64,000 nucleotides of DNA from Macrosoma leucophasiata (Eukaryota; Arthropoda; Insecta; Lepidoptera; Hedylidae). This document shows, piece by piece, positions 35,783 through 46,116 of the stretch. The notes under the pieces were generated by a model, which saw only the letters and a list, made by a program, of their open reading frames with translations, was not told the origin of the DNA and made no database searches. The stretch lies in contig JAWQUS010000020.1 of the NCBI GenBank assembly GCA_036365455.1, forward strand, positions 8,157,001-8,221,000. The letters are read 5' to 3'. Every line of letters begins with the position of its first letter. Within the stretch, counting starts at the first letter, position 1. A program made the translations under genes and the position numbers.

Positions 35783-35790
35783 TATTTATA
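35783..35790 (-). promoter_or_regulatory. TATA box of OBP-D
   Basis: TATAAATA on the minus strand, about 40-45 nt upstream of ATG 35745, implying a leader of only about 15 nt. Confidence 0.55.
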
Positions 35791-35967
35791 AAGCTGCTAA
35801 ACGATTGTTTAAGTGTTTGATTGTCATACAAATTGAACGAAACTGACCATTACTGTCTCGTTAGTATAATATGAACCACGCCTCTCATAATAAGGTCCTA
35901 CGTACCTAGGTAAGTATACCTACGTCTTTACTTCATTTTTTATGAGCTACTTGACATGCAAATAGAT

Positions 35968-36270
35968 AACGTAACGTAACTTCACCCCTGTAATCTTCGA
36001 ATGGGTAGGCAGAGGTAAATGCATACATGCAAACACCCACGATTCTCCGGTTACGTTTTTGGCACATGTAACAGGTGGCGAGCCTGATGCTATCTCCGGG
36101 CACATTACCAAACTCCAAGGTACTGGGAAACTTCCATAAAATGGAAAATCCCAATAGAACCAGAGGTAAAGAATTTTAAACCGTTATCTCTCATAGCCCT
36201 CGACCCGGGAATCGAACCCAGGACCTCCAGCGTAGTAGTAGTGGCCTGTTTCCACTAGGCTACCAAGGCA
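35968..36270 (-). mobile_element. SINE family S, copy f
   Basis: Diverged minus-strand copy (TACCTCTGCCTACCCATTCG tail; GGTTCGATTCCCGGGTCGAG in the B-box region). A possible target duplication is ATAGATA on both sides. Confidence 0.75.
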
Positions 36271-36682
36271 TATAGATAGATTGTTATTATTGTGTGCAGT
36301 CAATGGTCCTCTAAAACCTGAAAAGTACAGTGCAAATTACCTCGCCATCACCAAACTTGGATATCTAAAATCTACCCTCTGTTTCAATAATAAGACATTC
36401 TTAGATATGAAGGCAGATACTTAAACGATGAGCAATGTATTTTTTTTACACAGGTCACAACATTCCGGTAAAAATGCCTATAAAAATACAATTAAGCAAA
36501 ATTCTAATTTTTGTCGAAATAGTGATGCTGAAAGAGATAAAGATATAAATATTTTTTGAAAATGAGAAATAGATACATGTATTCATGTTAGCCAACACCA
36601 AATTTCACTATAGACTAATTACAACCAGTGTTAGGTGAAAAAAAAATTCCTGAGTGCGTAAAAAAAGGAAACTTTAAAATAT

Positions 36683-36991
36683 AGTTTTACTGGTGGTAGA
36701 GCTCCAGTGACGGAGCTCGCGGGCGTTGGCACCACCGCATTACCTAATATACTTGCCGCTAAATGGTAGTGTTCATCACTATCGTGTTCCAGTCAGGTGG
36801 TAATGTACGGCCCTGTAATTTCCGGCACAGAGGCATAACACCTAATGTCTCAAGAGTGGCAGCGCATCTGCATTTTGACCTCTGGTCATTGTGTGGTTGT
36901 CTATAGGCTGCAGTCATCACTTAACATCAATGTGAACTGCATGCTTGTTTGCCACTTTTATTACATAAAAAAAAAAAAAAAAAAAAAAAAT
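36683..36991 (+). mobile_element. family Z (Zenon-like LINE tail), best copy
   Basis: About 290 bases from TTTTACTGGTGGTAGAGCTC to CTTGTTTGCCACTTTTATTA, then ACATA and about 22 A residues. The A-tail marks it as a retrotransposed 3' end. Related fragments occur at 4740, 8410, 18188, 34448, 38230, 42155, 54768, 57040 and 59562. It resembles 3' ends of CR1/Zenon LINEs of Lepidoptera (family by memory). Confidence 0.65.
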
Positions 36992-37190
36992 AGTATTCTG
37001 CAAGCAACTGATGACAATATATAACTATTTCATCTTTATTTTGCCCATCAAAGCTATCGCATTACTTGTTTTCTGACATCACATGGTAGTTTTTCTGGCA
37101 AAGATACGTAGATAAAATATTTTACCGATAAAACAACTAGGTACCTACCTTCAATTCAATAAAAAAGTAAATTTCACACAACGTCTCTTA

Positions 37191-37486
37191 ACTGCCTCAG
37201 TAGCGTAGTGGTAGCAGGCCACTACTATTACGCTGGAGGTCCTGGGTTCGATTCCCGGGTCGGGGACTATGAGAGAAATCGGTTTAAAATCCTTTATCTC
37301 TTCTATTGGGATTTTTCCATTTTCTGGAAGTTTCCCAGTACCTCGGAGTTTGGTAATGTGCCCGGAGATGGCAACAGGTTCGCCACCTGTTACATGGGTC
37401 AAAACGTAACCGGCGAGTCGTGGGTGTTTGCATGTATGCATGCATTTACCTCTGCCTACCCCTTCGGGGAGTACAGGCGTAAAGTT
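37191..37486 (+). mobile_element. SINE family S, copy g, best-defined boundaries
   Basis: Flanked by the 10-base duplication ACGTCTCTTA (37181-37190 and 37487-37496), which fixes the element as starting ACTGCCTCAG and ending GGCGTAAAGTT. A box TAGCGTAGTGG and B box GGTTCGATTCC are intact, so this defines a 296-bp tRNA-derived SINE. Confidence 0.9.
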
Positions 37487-37496
37487 ACGTCTCTTA

Positions 37497-38229
37497 AAAA
37501 ATTGTCTGAATATTCAAGTCAAGTACCTACCTAGGTAACATTCGCAAGATCAAATTCGCTGTGGCTCAATAAGATGATTATTTAATAAGTCGGCCATTCT
37601 CATGGCCTCATTATGATAGAACTATTGACGCTATGGATGTCTAACAGTAGTTGTACGTAGACAATAATTTATTGTGGCCGTTGACGTTCAGGTGGAGAAA
37701 TTCAGTAATATTTTTTTTGATACAGTTTTGAGCTCAGTGCATTTCATCATCCAAATCTGAATTCAGTTAAATGCTGAACTGTTCTTGATGCATTATTATA
37801 TCCTTGATTTCTTCAGTGCTATGCCAACGCTGTCTTATCACAGAATAGCACAATTCGTCAGTGCCCCAACACCAACATCTCAATTTGGAACGTGACTACG
37901 CCATCAGTTAAAGGTACCTACTCATCTAACCCTAATTAATTGCAACTTAGTTTCCACATCACACTTGTCAATTAGTTGCCAATTAATTAGTAATAACTAA
38001 CCAATGATTAAATTAAACGATCTGAATAGGGTGACCATTTGTTGAAAGATTGTCGTATCTTTTCAGTGTTCATAAACATTAAAATATTGAAGATAAAATA
38101 GAGAAGATATTCAGTCAAATTGACACGCAAAAACTAAAATAAAATATGTTTCATATTATTAACCAAGATCAGCTTAAATAGCAATGAAGGCAGTGGCGTA
38201 GCTATAGGGGGGCGGCCCGCGCCAGGTTA
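37497..38229. other. OBP-D to OBP-E intergenic, nothing recognised
   Basis: AT-rich, without repeat matches in this window or coding signals. Regulatory DNA for the divergent pair could lie here, but I see no specific motif. Confidence 0.35.
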
Positions 38230-38533
38230 CAAGATTTTTTTTATGTTATGGAAGTGGCAAACAAGCATGCAGTTCACATTGATGTTAAGTGATGACTGCA
38301 GCCTATAGACACCCACAAAAAGACCAAGGTCAAAATGCAGATGCGTTACCACTTCTGAGGCCTAAGGTGTTATGCCTCTGTGTCGGAAATTACAAGGCCG
38401 TACATTACCACCTAACCGGAACACGATAGTGCTGAACACTACCATTTAGCGGCAAGTATATTGGGTAATGCGGTGGTGCCTACGCCCGCGAGCTCTGTCA
38501 CTGGAGCTCGCGAGCGATCTACCACCAGTAAAT
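38230..38533 (-). mobile_element. family Z copy
   Basis: Minus-strand, nearly complete match to 36683-36991, including the GAGCTC-rich 5' end at 38490-38515. Confidence 0.7.
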
Positions 38534-38599
38534 TTGAACACTTTGTTAATTAGAACACATGCTGGAATTGATATTTGTTTTGTGAAGAACAAATCAATA

Positions 38600-38830
38600 C
38601 TGTCTGTAGAAGTATCTGTAGAAGTGTAAATTCTGTACATTATAAATATTGAAAAATAAATACCAGAGGATGTTACTGGATCGATACCGAACCCAAATAT
38701 GTGATTAGAATTTTTTTGTCTGTCTGTCTGTCTGTCTGTTTGTTCAAGCATCACAGAAAAACTACCCTTCCGATTACAATGAAACTTGGTATGATTATAC
38801 TTTAACCTTTGGCGCACAACACTGAGTACT
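38600..38830 (+). mobile_element. Helitron 5' part, same subfamily as 43496
   Basis: Carries GAAGTGTAAATTCTGTACAT, GATCGATACCGAACCCAAAT, the TCTG tract and CTTTGGCGCACAACACTG, matching 43510-43725 in order, but it lacks the minisatellite and 3' end. Confidence 0.65.
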
Positions 38831-39049
38831 TTTTAACCCTGAAAAATTTCTGTTTGTCTGTGTGTTTGTGCACGCTAAAATCAGAAACGGCTTATTCGAT
38901 TTGCGGTTTTCACTAATATATTGTGGTAAGTTTCACTTAACATTAAGTGTTTGTTTCATGTTAATCGGTTCAGACATAAAAAAGTTATATCAATTTAAAG
39001 AATCATATCGAATATTTTTAAGCTATTCTGAATCTTAGTTCTATCTTTT

Positions 39050-39372
39050 AGGGGGTTTCGTACCTAAAACGTAAAAACGGACCCCACGGATTACTGATCC
39101 TCCGCTGTCTGTCTGTCTGTCTGTCCGTCCGTCCGCCTGTCTGTCACCAGTCTGTATCTCATAAATTGTGATTTCTGATACCGCTATTAAGACAAAATGA
39201 ATTACTAAAAATAAGAAAATGAAAATTTTAAGGGGTCCAAGGGGGCATACAATAAACTTGTTCTTTTTTTCGTAAATATTTTTTGCTCGATAATAATAAC
39301 GGTAGCAAGTAGACGCTTAAAATTTTCACAGAATTTTTAGGTCTTATGTTGTATGTTACCTTTCCATAATAA
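39050..39372 (+). mobile_element. GGTTCCG-type interspersed repeat, fragment
   Basis: AAAAACGGACCCCACGGATT, a TCTGTCTGTCCGTC tract and CACCAGTCTGTATCTCATAA are typical of a common lepidopteran repeat. Related pieces lie at 48008 and 51510-51866. Family name not certain. Confidence 0.45.
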
Positions 39373-39381
39373 ATGTATACA

Positions 39382-40087
39382 TCTATATATATACAAATGA
39401 ATAAAATTGGAGTGTCTGTTTGTAATATTAAAATAACCGCTTTTTACTAAATGCAAATGTATGTATACACGGTACATATACCAAAACAACATGTTTTACA
39501 ATTTTTGTCTGTCCGTCTATCTGTCTGTTTGGCGGGGCTAATCTTGGGAACGGCTGGACCGATTTTGACGGGACTTTCACTGGCAGATAGTGGATGTGAT
39601 AAGGAGTAACTTAGGCTACTTTTATCTCCATACATCCATACATACATACATGCCTACATTGAAATAAGTATAATTGGAGTGTATCCGACTTTGACGGGAC
39701 TTCCACGGGTAGGTAGCTGATGCAATAAGGAGTAACTTAGGCTACTTTTATCTCCATACATACATACATACATACATACCTACAAACAAATAAATAGAAT
39801 TTGAGTGTCTCCGATTTTGACTAGACTTTCACTGGCAGATAGCTGATATGATAAGGAGTAACTTAGGCTACTTTTATCTTCATACAACCATACATACATA
39901 TATACTTACATACAAATAAATAGAATTTGAGTGTCTCAGATTTTGACGGGACTTTCACTGGCAGATAGCTGATGTAATAAGGAGTAACTTAGGCTACTTT
40001 TATACAAGCTGTGCCCACGACTTCGTCCGGGTAGATACTGAACAATCATATTTTTTCTCACGTGGACGAAGTCGCGGGCACAGCTAG
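39382..40087 (+). mobile_element. Helitron with four 126-bp internal repeats
   Basis: Starts A|TCTATATATATACAAATG, ends GCGGGCACAGCTAG|T. From 39561 a 126-bp unit repeats with starts at 39561, 39687, 39813 and 39939 (last one partial), each beginning GATTTTGAC(G/T) and containing AAGGAGTAACTTAGGCTACT. This is an expanded relative of 1666-1950, which holds one unit. Confidence 0.82.
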
Positions 40088-40355
40088 TGTATAATAAAAG
40101 TGTATAATAACAATCCTACGTCGCCATACGGTCATCTTGACCAAAAGAATTATTGTTCATCTAACTGTGTAATGTTATCGACAGGTACCAAAGTATTTTT
40201 ACATAGTTATGGACATCAATCACAACAATACATCTTACCTTTAAAAAAAAAAAAAAAAACAATATAATCCCTAGATTTCATTATGTCGAATGGACACATT
40301 ATTTAATATCTCAGGTGTTAAATGTTACAGAGTCACTTTGCGCGAATTAACTTCA

Positions 40356-40389
40356 TATAAAGTGGACAGATTAGATCAAAGTTTTCAGT
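40356..40389 (+). promoter_or_regulatory. core promoter of OBP-E
   Basis: TATAAAG at 40356-40362 and the arthropod initiator TCAGT at 40385-40389, 29 nt apart, 13 nt before ATG 40402. The best-formed promoter in the window; it predicts a very short leader. Confidence 0.7.
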
Positions 40390-40401
40390 AATCTTGAGGC
40401 C

Positions 40402-43145
40402 ATGTCCGTTCTAATTGTAATTGTTAAGTTTTTAATGATGTCAACCATATGTACCGCGGTAAGTAAATAATAGATGATTAAAAAAAGTTGGAATATGTAT
40501 TAAAATACATAATATAGAAATATTATATTATTTTTTGTCATTTAAATCACAGACTTAGGAAACAAATGGACGTTAGAAAATATCTAAATTTATTTTTAGT
40601 CATATTTTTTATGAGTTGTACTATGAAGAATAAAGTTTATATTCTTCCTGCAGGCGTACCATGACCACTTATTGCATTTTTTCGAAATTGAATTCTCAGA
40701 CATTCTCAGAAAACTCAGGTTGCTCACATCATCTAAAAACAGCATCTTATAGAACATAAGTTTAGTTATTTTATATTCCGTAAAAAAAAATATAATAAAC
40801 CAAAAAAAAATATGCCAATGCTTACTAACTAAATCGATTGATTATCTAAGTCCGATAAGGTAAACTACTATTTACCTACATCTTCCACCTTCCAGATGAC
40901 TATGAAACAAATTAAATCTACGGGGAAAATGATGAGGAAAACATGCCAACCCAAAAACAATGTGGAGGATGGTAAAATATTTTTTTTAATTATTCGGTGC
41001 TGTAGCTGTTCGACGTGTCCACCTTTTGTCCCTGGTATCTCGTTATATCCCTTTCCCTGCCCATTTCCATTTTCTGTTTTAAAATATGATGGAGGGCAAC
41101 AGTCACGTTCATTTTCTTGCGGATAACTGTATTTTTTTTTTTCTTTTGTATCCTCTTTAATTTAAGAATGCTTCTCTCCATGGTAATAGCATGTATGTTG
41201 GCAGGACAACATTTTATTTTTAATTTTTTTCAGTAGTTATCTATATGTCCATATTGTCCATTATTAGCTGAAATAGGTTAGACTCGGGAGGATGCATGAA
41301 TCCATTATAACTCTTTTCAGCTATCCAAAAAAAAATTTGATAACAACGAACAATATTTACTGGCAGAGAGCACCTTAAGCGTTAAGTTAGCCATTTGTAC
41401 CAATGTTAAATTGGTGAAATAAAGTATAAATAAATAAATAAATAATACTTTTGTAGAAAAAATCGACCATATAAACGAGGGTGTGTTCGTAGAAGAAAAG
41501 GAAGTGATGTGTTATATGGCGTGTATAATGAAAATGGCTAATGCGGTACGTATTCCTATTGATTCATACAAATATAACTTTCTAAAGCATTATCATTTAC
41601 CTAAAGAATTGAAATCAATTGAAGTAGATACTAATTTAATTTTAGCCCAAAACTCAAGTCTATACTACCATTAACAATTTGGCCGATGGTATTGTATTTT
41701 TGATTATCTAACATATTTTTCTCGTTTTCGATTCTATCACTGACTTTTAATTTATCCTTGTGTTGTTTTTATTACGAAAAACAAATAAAATAAATATTTG
41801 AATATCGTGAAATTTGCTAACTTCATTAACTTTACTTTCCCTTTAGAGAGCAAAATACTGTATTAGTCGTTCTGGTTCCTAAAATCCTGAACTCTTATTT
41901 GAAAAAGTTTTTTTTTAAGAAATAGTGTGATTAATTATAAAAATCATATCAGCCGAAAGATGTCCACTGCTGGACCAAAGACTCCTCATTAGTGGGATAT
42001 GCCGTAATCGCCACGCTTGGCATGCGGATTGACGATCGCAATGGCGGTAGCTTTATCGCATGGCTGTGCCCATCATGCGTTATTGAAAATAGTAGATAAA
42101 TAACAATTAAAGGGTAGCTGTTTGACCGGAATTTCGGTATTCGACTAAACATAATAAATGGTAGTGTTCAGCACTATCGTGTTTCGGTCAGGTGGTAATG
42201 TACGGCCTTGTAATTTCTGGCACTGAGGCATAACACGTTAGGAGTGTTAACGCATCTGCATTTTGACCTTGGTCTTTGTGTAAGTATCTACAAGCTGCAG
42301 TCATCACTTAACATCAATGTGACTTCATGCTTGTTTGCTACTTCCATAACATAAAAAATACAAAAAAATCTGACGTTTTAAATATTTTAAGCTCACGGGA
42401 ACAAAAGGCTTAATTAAATTCATTGCAAATGATTGTTGTTAGGAACGACCATTATATGTATATATCGGCTTGAGGGCTTTTATCTCCAGAAGTAGGATAT
42501 CTAGGTAGTTTTGTGGGCGTGTCTTTTCCATAAGCCGATATATTATTCGTGTCTGTGGGCATCTGTAGGTGGGTACTCGAGCGGATGATGAAATAAAGCA
42601 CAGGTTGGCAGAAGATAGTCGTATATTGCCAAAGATCCGCCCATTCGATTACTTCCGGCAGGGAAGAACGGGCAAGAAACCCTTCGGACCGGGAAACCAC
42701 ATTTATCGGTATACGATACTACTACTATCACTAGTCTTCTGCAAATTTGATTCAGAACTACCCGCGTTATATCACTGACGTTCATTGTTCTAACTGGCAG
42801 CATAACTGCCCTATAATAATTCGATTCAACTGTGTGACTGTGACTGCCTGTCTGTGACTGACTCGTATGAACTCTATGAACTATTCGCTAGCCTTTATAA
42901 ACCCGATATTGGCAAGCAACTATCCCCTCTAAGGTAACAAATCCAAGTACCTTAGCCGACCGTGGCGCCACCTAGCATTCTCTATTAAACAATCCACCCC
43001 AGTCACAATTAGGTTACGTCTCCGACAAACTAGATGGCGCTAGTAGTCACATTTAGGTTCCTTTCCGACATATATATAATATATTAAAGTACAGGAAATG
43101 TTCTAAACTGTACCTACACTAGATAATATTTCAAATCTGTTTTAC

Positions 43146-43186
<41 letters not shown>

Positions 43187-46116
43187 TTCTGTACAAATCA
43201 ATGAACCATTGAAGAAGTTTCCGGTGATTCAAAACCTTTGCAAATTAGACTTTATTTACACCACACATATAAGGCATCGATGTGATCTACCGGATGTTTC
43301 TAAGATGATACCTATGGAACTTGCTTGTCGTGATTATTTTCACTGTGTACCTATATAATCCACTACATCTTACAGGTAAAGAATAACAGGATAAACATTG
43401 AAGCAGCGATAAAGCAAGCAGATTTACTCTTACCGGAAGAATTAAAGGAACCAGCTAAAACAGCTATTTTAGCTTGCAGAAAAGTGGGTACGTTATCTAG
43501 ACTTATAATAAAACTGTAGAAGTGTGAATTCTGTACATTAAAAATATTAAAAAAATAAACACAAGGGGATGTTGCTAGATCGATACCGAACCCAAATATG
43601 TGATTAGAAAAAAAATTGTCTGTCTGTCTGTTTGTTCAAGCATCACAGAAAAACTACCCTTCCGATTACAATGAAACTTGGTATGATTATACTTTAACCT
43701 TTGGCGCACAACACTGGGTACTTTTTTACAGCGTCCCAACGCTCAGCGTCCCGACGCCCAGCGTCCCGACGCCCAGCGTCCCGACGCCCAGCGTCCCGAC
43801 GCCCAGCGTCCCGACGCCCAGCGTCCCGACGCCCAGCGTCCCGACGTCGAGCGTCCCGACGTCGAGCGCCTCGACGCCCAGCGTCCCGACGCCCAGCGTC
43901 ACGACGTCGAGCGCCCCGACGCCCAGCGTCCCGACGTCGAGCGTCTCGACGCCCATCGTCCCGACGCCCAGCGTCCCGACGCCCAGCGTCCCGACGCTCA
44001 GCGTCTCGACGCCCAGCGTCTTGACACCCAGCGTCCCGACGCTCAGCGTCTCGACGCCCAGCGTCTTGACACCCAGCGTCCCGACGCTCAGCGTCTCGAC
44101 GCCCAGCGTCTTGACGCCCAGCGTCCCGACACCAAGCGTCCCGACGCCCAGCGTCCCGACGCCCAGCGTCCCGACGCCCAGCATCCCGACGACCAGCGTC
44201 CCGACGTCGAGCGCCTCGACGCCCAGCGTCCCGACGCCCAGCGTCACGACGCCCAGCGTCCCGACGCCCAGCGTCCCGACGTCGAGCGCCTCGACGCCCA
44301 GCGTTCCGACGTCAAGCGTCTCGACGCCCATCGTCCCGACGCCCAGCGTCCCGACGCCCAGCGTCCCGACGCTCAGCGACTCGACGGCAAGCGTCTTGAC
44401 GCCCAGCGTCCCGACGCCCAGCGTCCCGACGCCCAGCGTCCCGACGTCGAGCGCCTCGACGCCCAGCGTCCCGACGTCGAGCGTCTCGACGCCCATCGTC
44501 CCGACGCCAAGCGTCCCGACGCCCAGCGTCCCGACGCCCAGCGTCCGACGCTCAGCGTCTCGACGCCCAGCGTCTTGACACCCAGCGTCCCGACGCTCAG
44601 CGTCTCGACGCCCAGCTTCTTGACGCCCAGCGTCCCGATGCCCAGCGTCCCGACACCAAGCGTCCCGACGCCCAGCGTCCCGACGCCCAGCGTCCCAACA
44701 ACCAGCGTCCCGACGTCGAGCGCCTCGACGCCCAGCGTCCCGACGCCCAGCGTCCCGACGCCCAGCGTCCCGACGCCCAGCGTCACGACGCCCAGCGTCA
44801 CGACGCCCAGCGTCCCGACGCCCAGCGTCCCGACGTCGAGCGCCTCGACGCCCAGCGTCCCGACGTCGAGCGTCTCGACGCCCATCGTCCCGACGCCCAG
44901 CGTCCCGACGCCCAGCGTCCCGACGCCGTGTTTCCCGACATCGAGCGTCTTGACACCCAGCGTCCCGACGCTCAGCGACTCGACGCTCAGCGACTCGACG
45001 GCTAGCGTCTTGACGCCCAGCGTCCCGACGCCCAGCGTCCCGACGCCCAGCGTCCCGACGCCCAGCGTCCCGACGCCCAGCGTCCCGACGTCGAGCGCCT
45101 CGACGCCCAGCGTCCCGACGCCCAGCGTCTCGACGCCCAGCGTCCCGACGCCCAGCGTCCCGACGCCCAGAGTCCCGACGCCCAGCGTCCCGACGCCCAG
45201 CGTCCCGACGCCCAGCGTCCCAACGCCCAGCGTCGAGACGCCCAGCGTCCCGACGCCCAGCGTCCCGACGCCCAGCGTCCCGACGTCCAGCGTCCCGACG
45301 TCGAGCGCCTCGACGCCCAGCGTCCCGACGTCGAGCGCCTCGACGCCCAGCGTCCCGACGTCAAGCGTCTTGACGGCCATCGTCCCGACGCCCAGCGTCC
45401 CGACGCCGAGTTTCCCGACATCGAGCGTCTTGACACCCAGCGTCCCGATGCCGAGTTCCCGACATCGAGCGTCTTGACACCCAGCGTCCCGACGCCCAGC
45501 GTCCCGACGTCGAGCGTCTCGACGCCCAGCGTCCCGACGCCCAGCGTCCCGACGCCCAGCGTCCCGACGCCCAGCGTCCCGGCGCCCAGCGTCCCGGCGC
45601 CCAGCGTCCCGACGTCAAGCGTCTCGACGCCCAGCGTCCCGACGCCCAGCGTCCCGACGCCCAACGTCCCGACGCCCAGCGTCCCGACGCCCAGCATCTC
45701 GACGCCCAGCGTGTTGTTTTTGTATGATCCAAAATTAACCAAAAGTTATACCCAAAAATGCTGCCCAAATCCACTATCCACTCGAACGAAGTTGCGGGCA
45801 CAGCTAGTTACATAATAAAATTTACAACGTATCTGCAGATGTTTTTTCGACGAGGGCTCCTTCCAGAAAATGGGATTTTTACAACAGAACCAGAGATAAA
45901 GGATTTTACACCGTTATCTCTGATATCCCCTGACCCGGAAATCGAACCGGGGATAGCGGCCTGCTACAACTAGGCTACTGAGGCAGTTAACATTGTTTTA
46001 TAATATTTTGACATAATATGATTTCAGCTGACACCTACAAGGACGTCTGCGAAGCATCATTCCACATCACAAAGTGTATCTACAAGGAAAATCCGGACAT
46101 ATTTTACTTCCCATAA
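40402..46116 (+). CDS. OBP-E, classic odorant-binding protein
   Basis: Five exons on the plus strand: 40402-40458, 40896-40971, 41457-41545, 43376-43487 and 46028-46116; 423 nt, 140 aa; phases 0,1,0,1. The signal exon has 19 codons (MSVLIVIVKFLMMSTICTA). The mature chain starts MTMKQIKSTGKMMRKTC. Spacing C1-26-C2-3-C3-40-C4-10-C5-8-C6 is exact (CYMAC, LAC, DVC, ITKC). The central PPE motif is replaced by DLLLPEE and the C5-C6 loop is EASFHITK; the end is IFYFP. These are marked pocket-region changes relative to A, B and D. AATAAA overlaps the stop codon (46115-46120). Intron 2 ends in a LINE tail and intron 4 holds a 2.3-kb Helitron, but all splice sites remain consensus. Confidence 0.93.
41354..41447 (+). 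mobile_element. LINE tail ending 10 bp before OBP-E exon 3
   Basis: ACTGGCAGAGAGCACCTTAA ... GAAATAAAGTATAAATAAAT, with a TAAA-repeat tail. The same family is at 60800-60890. It contains several AATAAA motifs in the sense orientation of OBP-E. Confidence 0.65.
41945..42080 (+). mobile_element. RTE-like LINE tail fragment
   Basis: Shares TGCCGTAATCGCCACGCTTGGC-type sequence with 28440-28760. In intron 3 of OBP-E. Confidence 0.45.
42155..42362 (+). mobile_element. family Z fragment
   Basis: Matches 36765-36970 (AATGGTAGTGTTCAGCACTA ... ATGCTTGTTTGCTACTTCCA). In intron 3 of OBP-E. Confidence 0.65.
42370..43375. other. remainder of OBP-E intron 3
   Basis: No recognised repeat apart from a short TA tract near 43150-43180. 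Two copies of an approximately ATATATCGGCTT / AAGCCGATATAT motif (42457-42471 and 42530-42543) are in inverted orientation. Confidence 0.4.
43496..45807 (+). mobile_element. Helitron carrying a 2-kb minisatellite, in OBP-E intron 4
   Basis: Perfect Helitron signature: A (43495) | TC ... CTAG (45804-45807) | T (45808). The 5' 220 bases match 38600-38830, the 3' 95 bases match the complement of 9128-9245, and the space between is filled by the 15-bp minisatellite. The insertion point is 8 bases after OBP-E exon 4 (ends 43487), leaving the donor GTACGTTA. No coding capacity. Confidence 0.85.
43731..45712. repeat. 15-bp GC-rich minisatellite, about 132 units
   Basis: Consensus CGTCCCGACGCCCAG, 12 of 15 bases G/C and three CpG per unit, in an AT-rich genome. 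CGTC and GACG inside the unit are complementary. Variants such as CGTCTCGACGCTCAG form higher-order blocks: a 45-bp trimer repeats at 43988, 44033 and 44078 and recurs near 44545. One-base deletions (e.g. near 44545 and 45450) shift the frame, so the open frames are not coding. Confidence 0.97.
45866..45987 (-). mobile_element. SINE family S, head fragment
   Basis: Minus-strand copy of the promoter half only: CCGGTTCGATTTCCGGGTCA and ACTGCCTCAGTAGCC on the minus strand. In intron 4 of OBP-E. Confidence 0.65.

Noticed and set aside
37191..37262. tRNA gene (A and B boxes present)
   Set aside because: The tRNA-like head does not give a convincing cloverleaf, is fused to a SINE body, has target duplications and occurs in about ten copies.
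41483..41674. 63-codon open frame continuing past 41545
   Set aside because: It is OBP-E exon 3 read through its GTACGT donor; the exon size of 89 nt and phase match the paralogues.
43616..45477. Long Pro/Ser/Val/Thr-rich open frames (PSVPT repeats)
   Set aside because: They arise because the 15-bp minisatellite unit is a multiple of 3 and stop-free. Both strands and several frames are open, and single-base indels shift frame without loss of array.
43731..45712. CRISPR-like regular repeat
   Set aside because: No unique spacers, 15-bp head-to-tail units, eukaryotic intron context.
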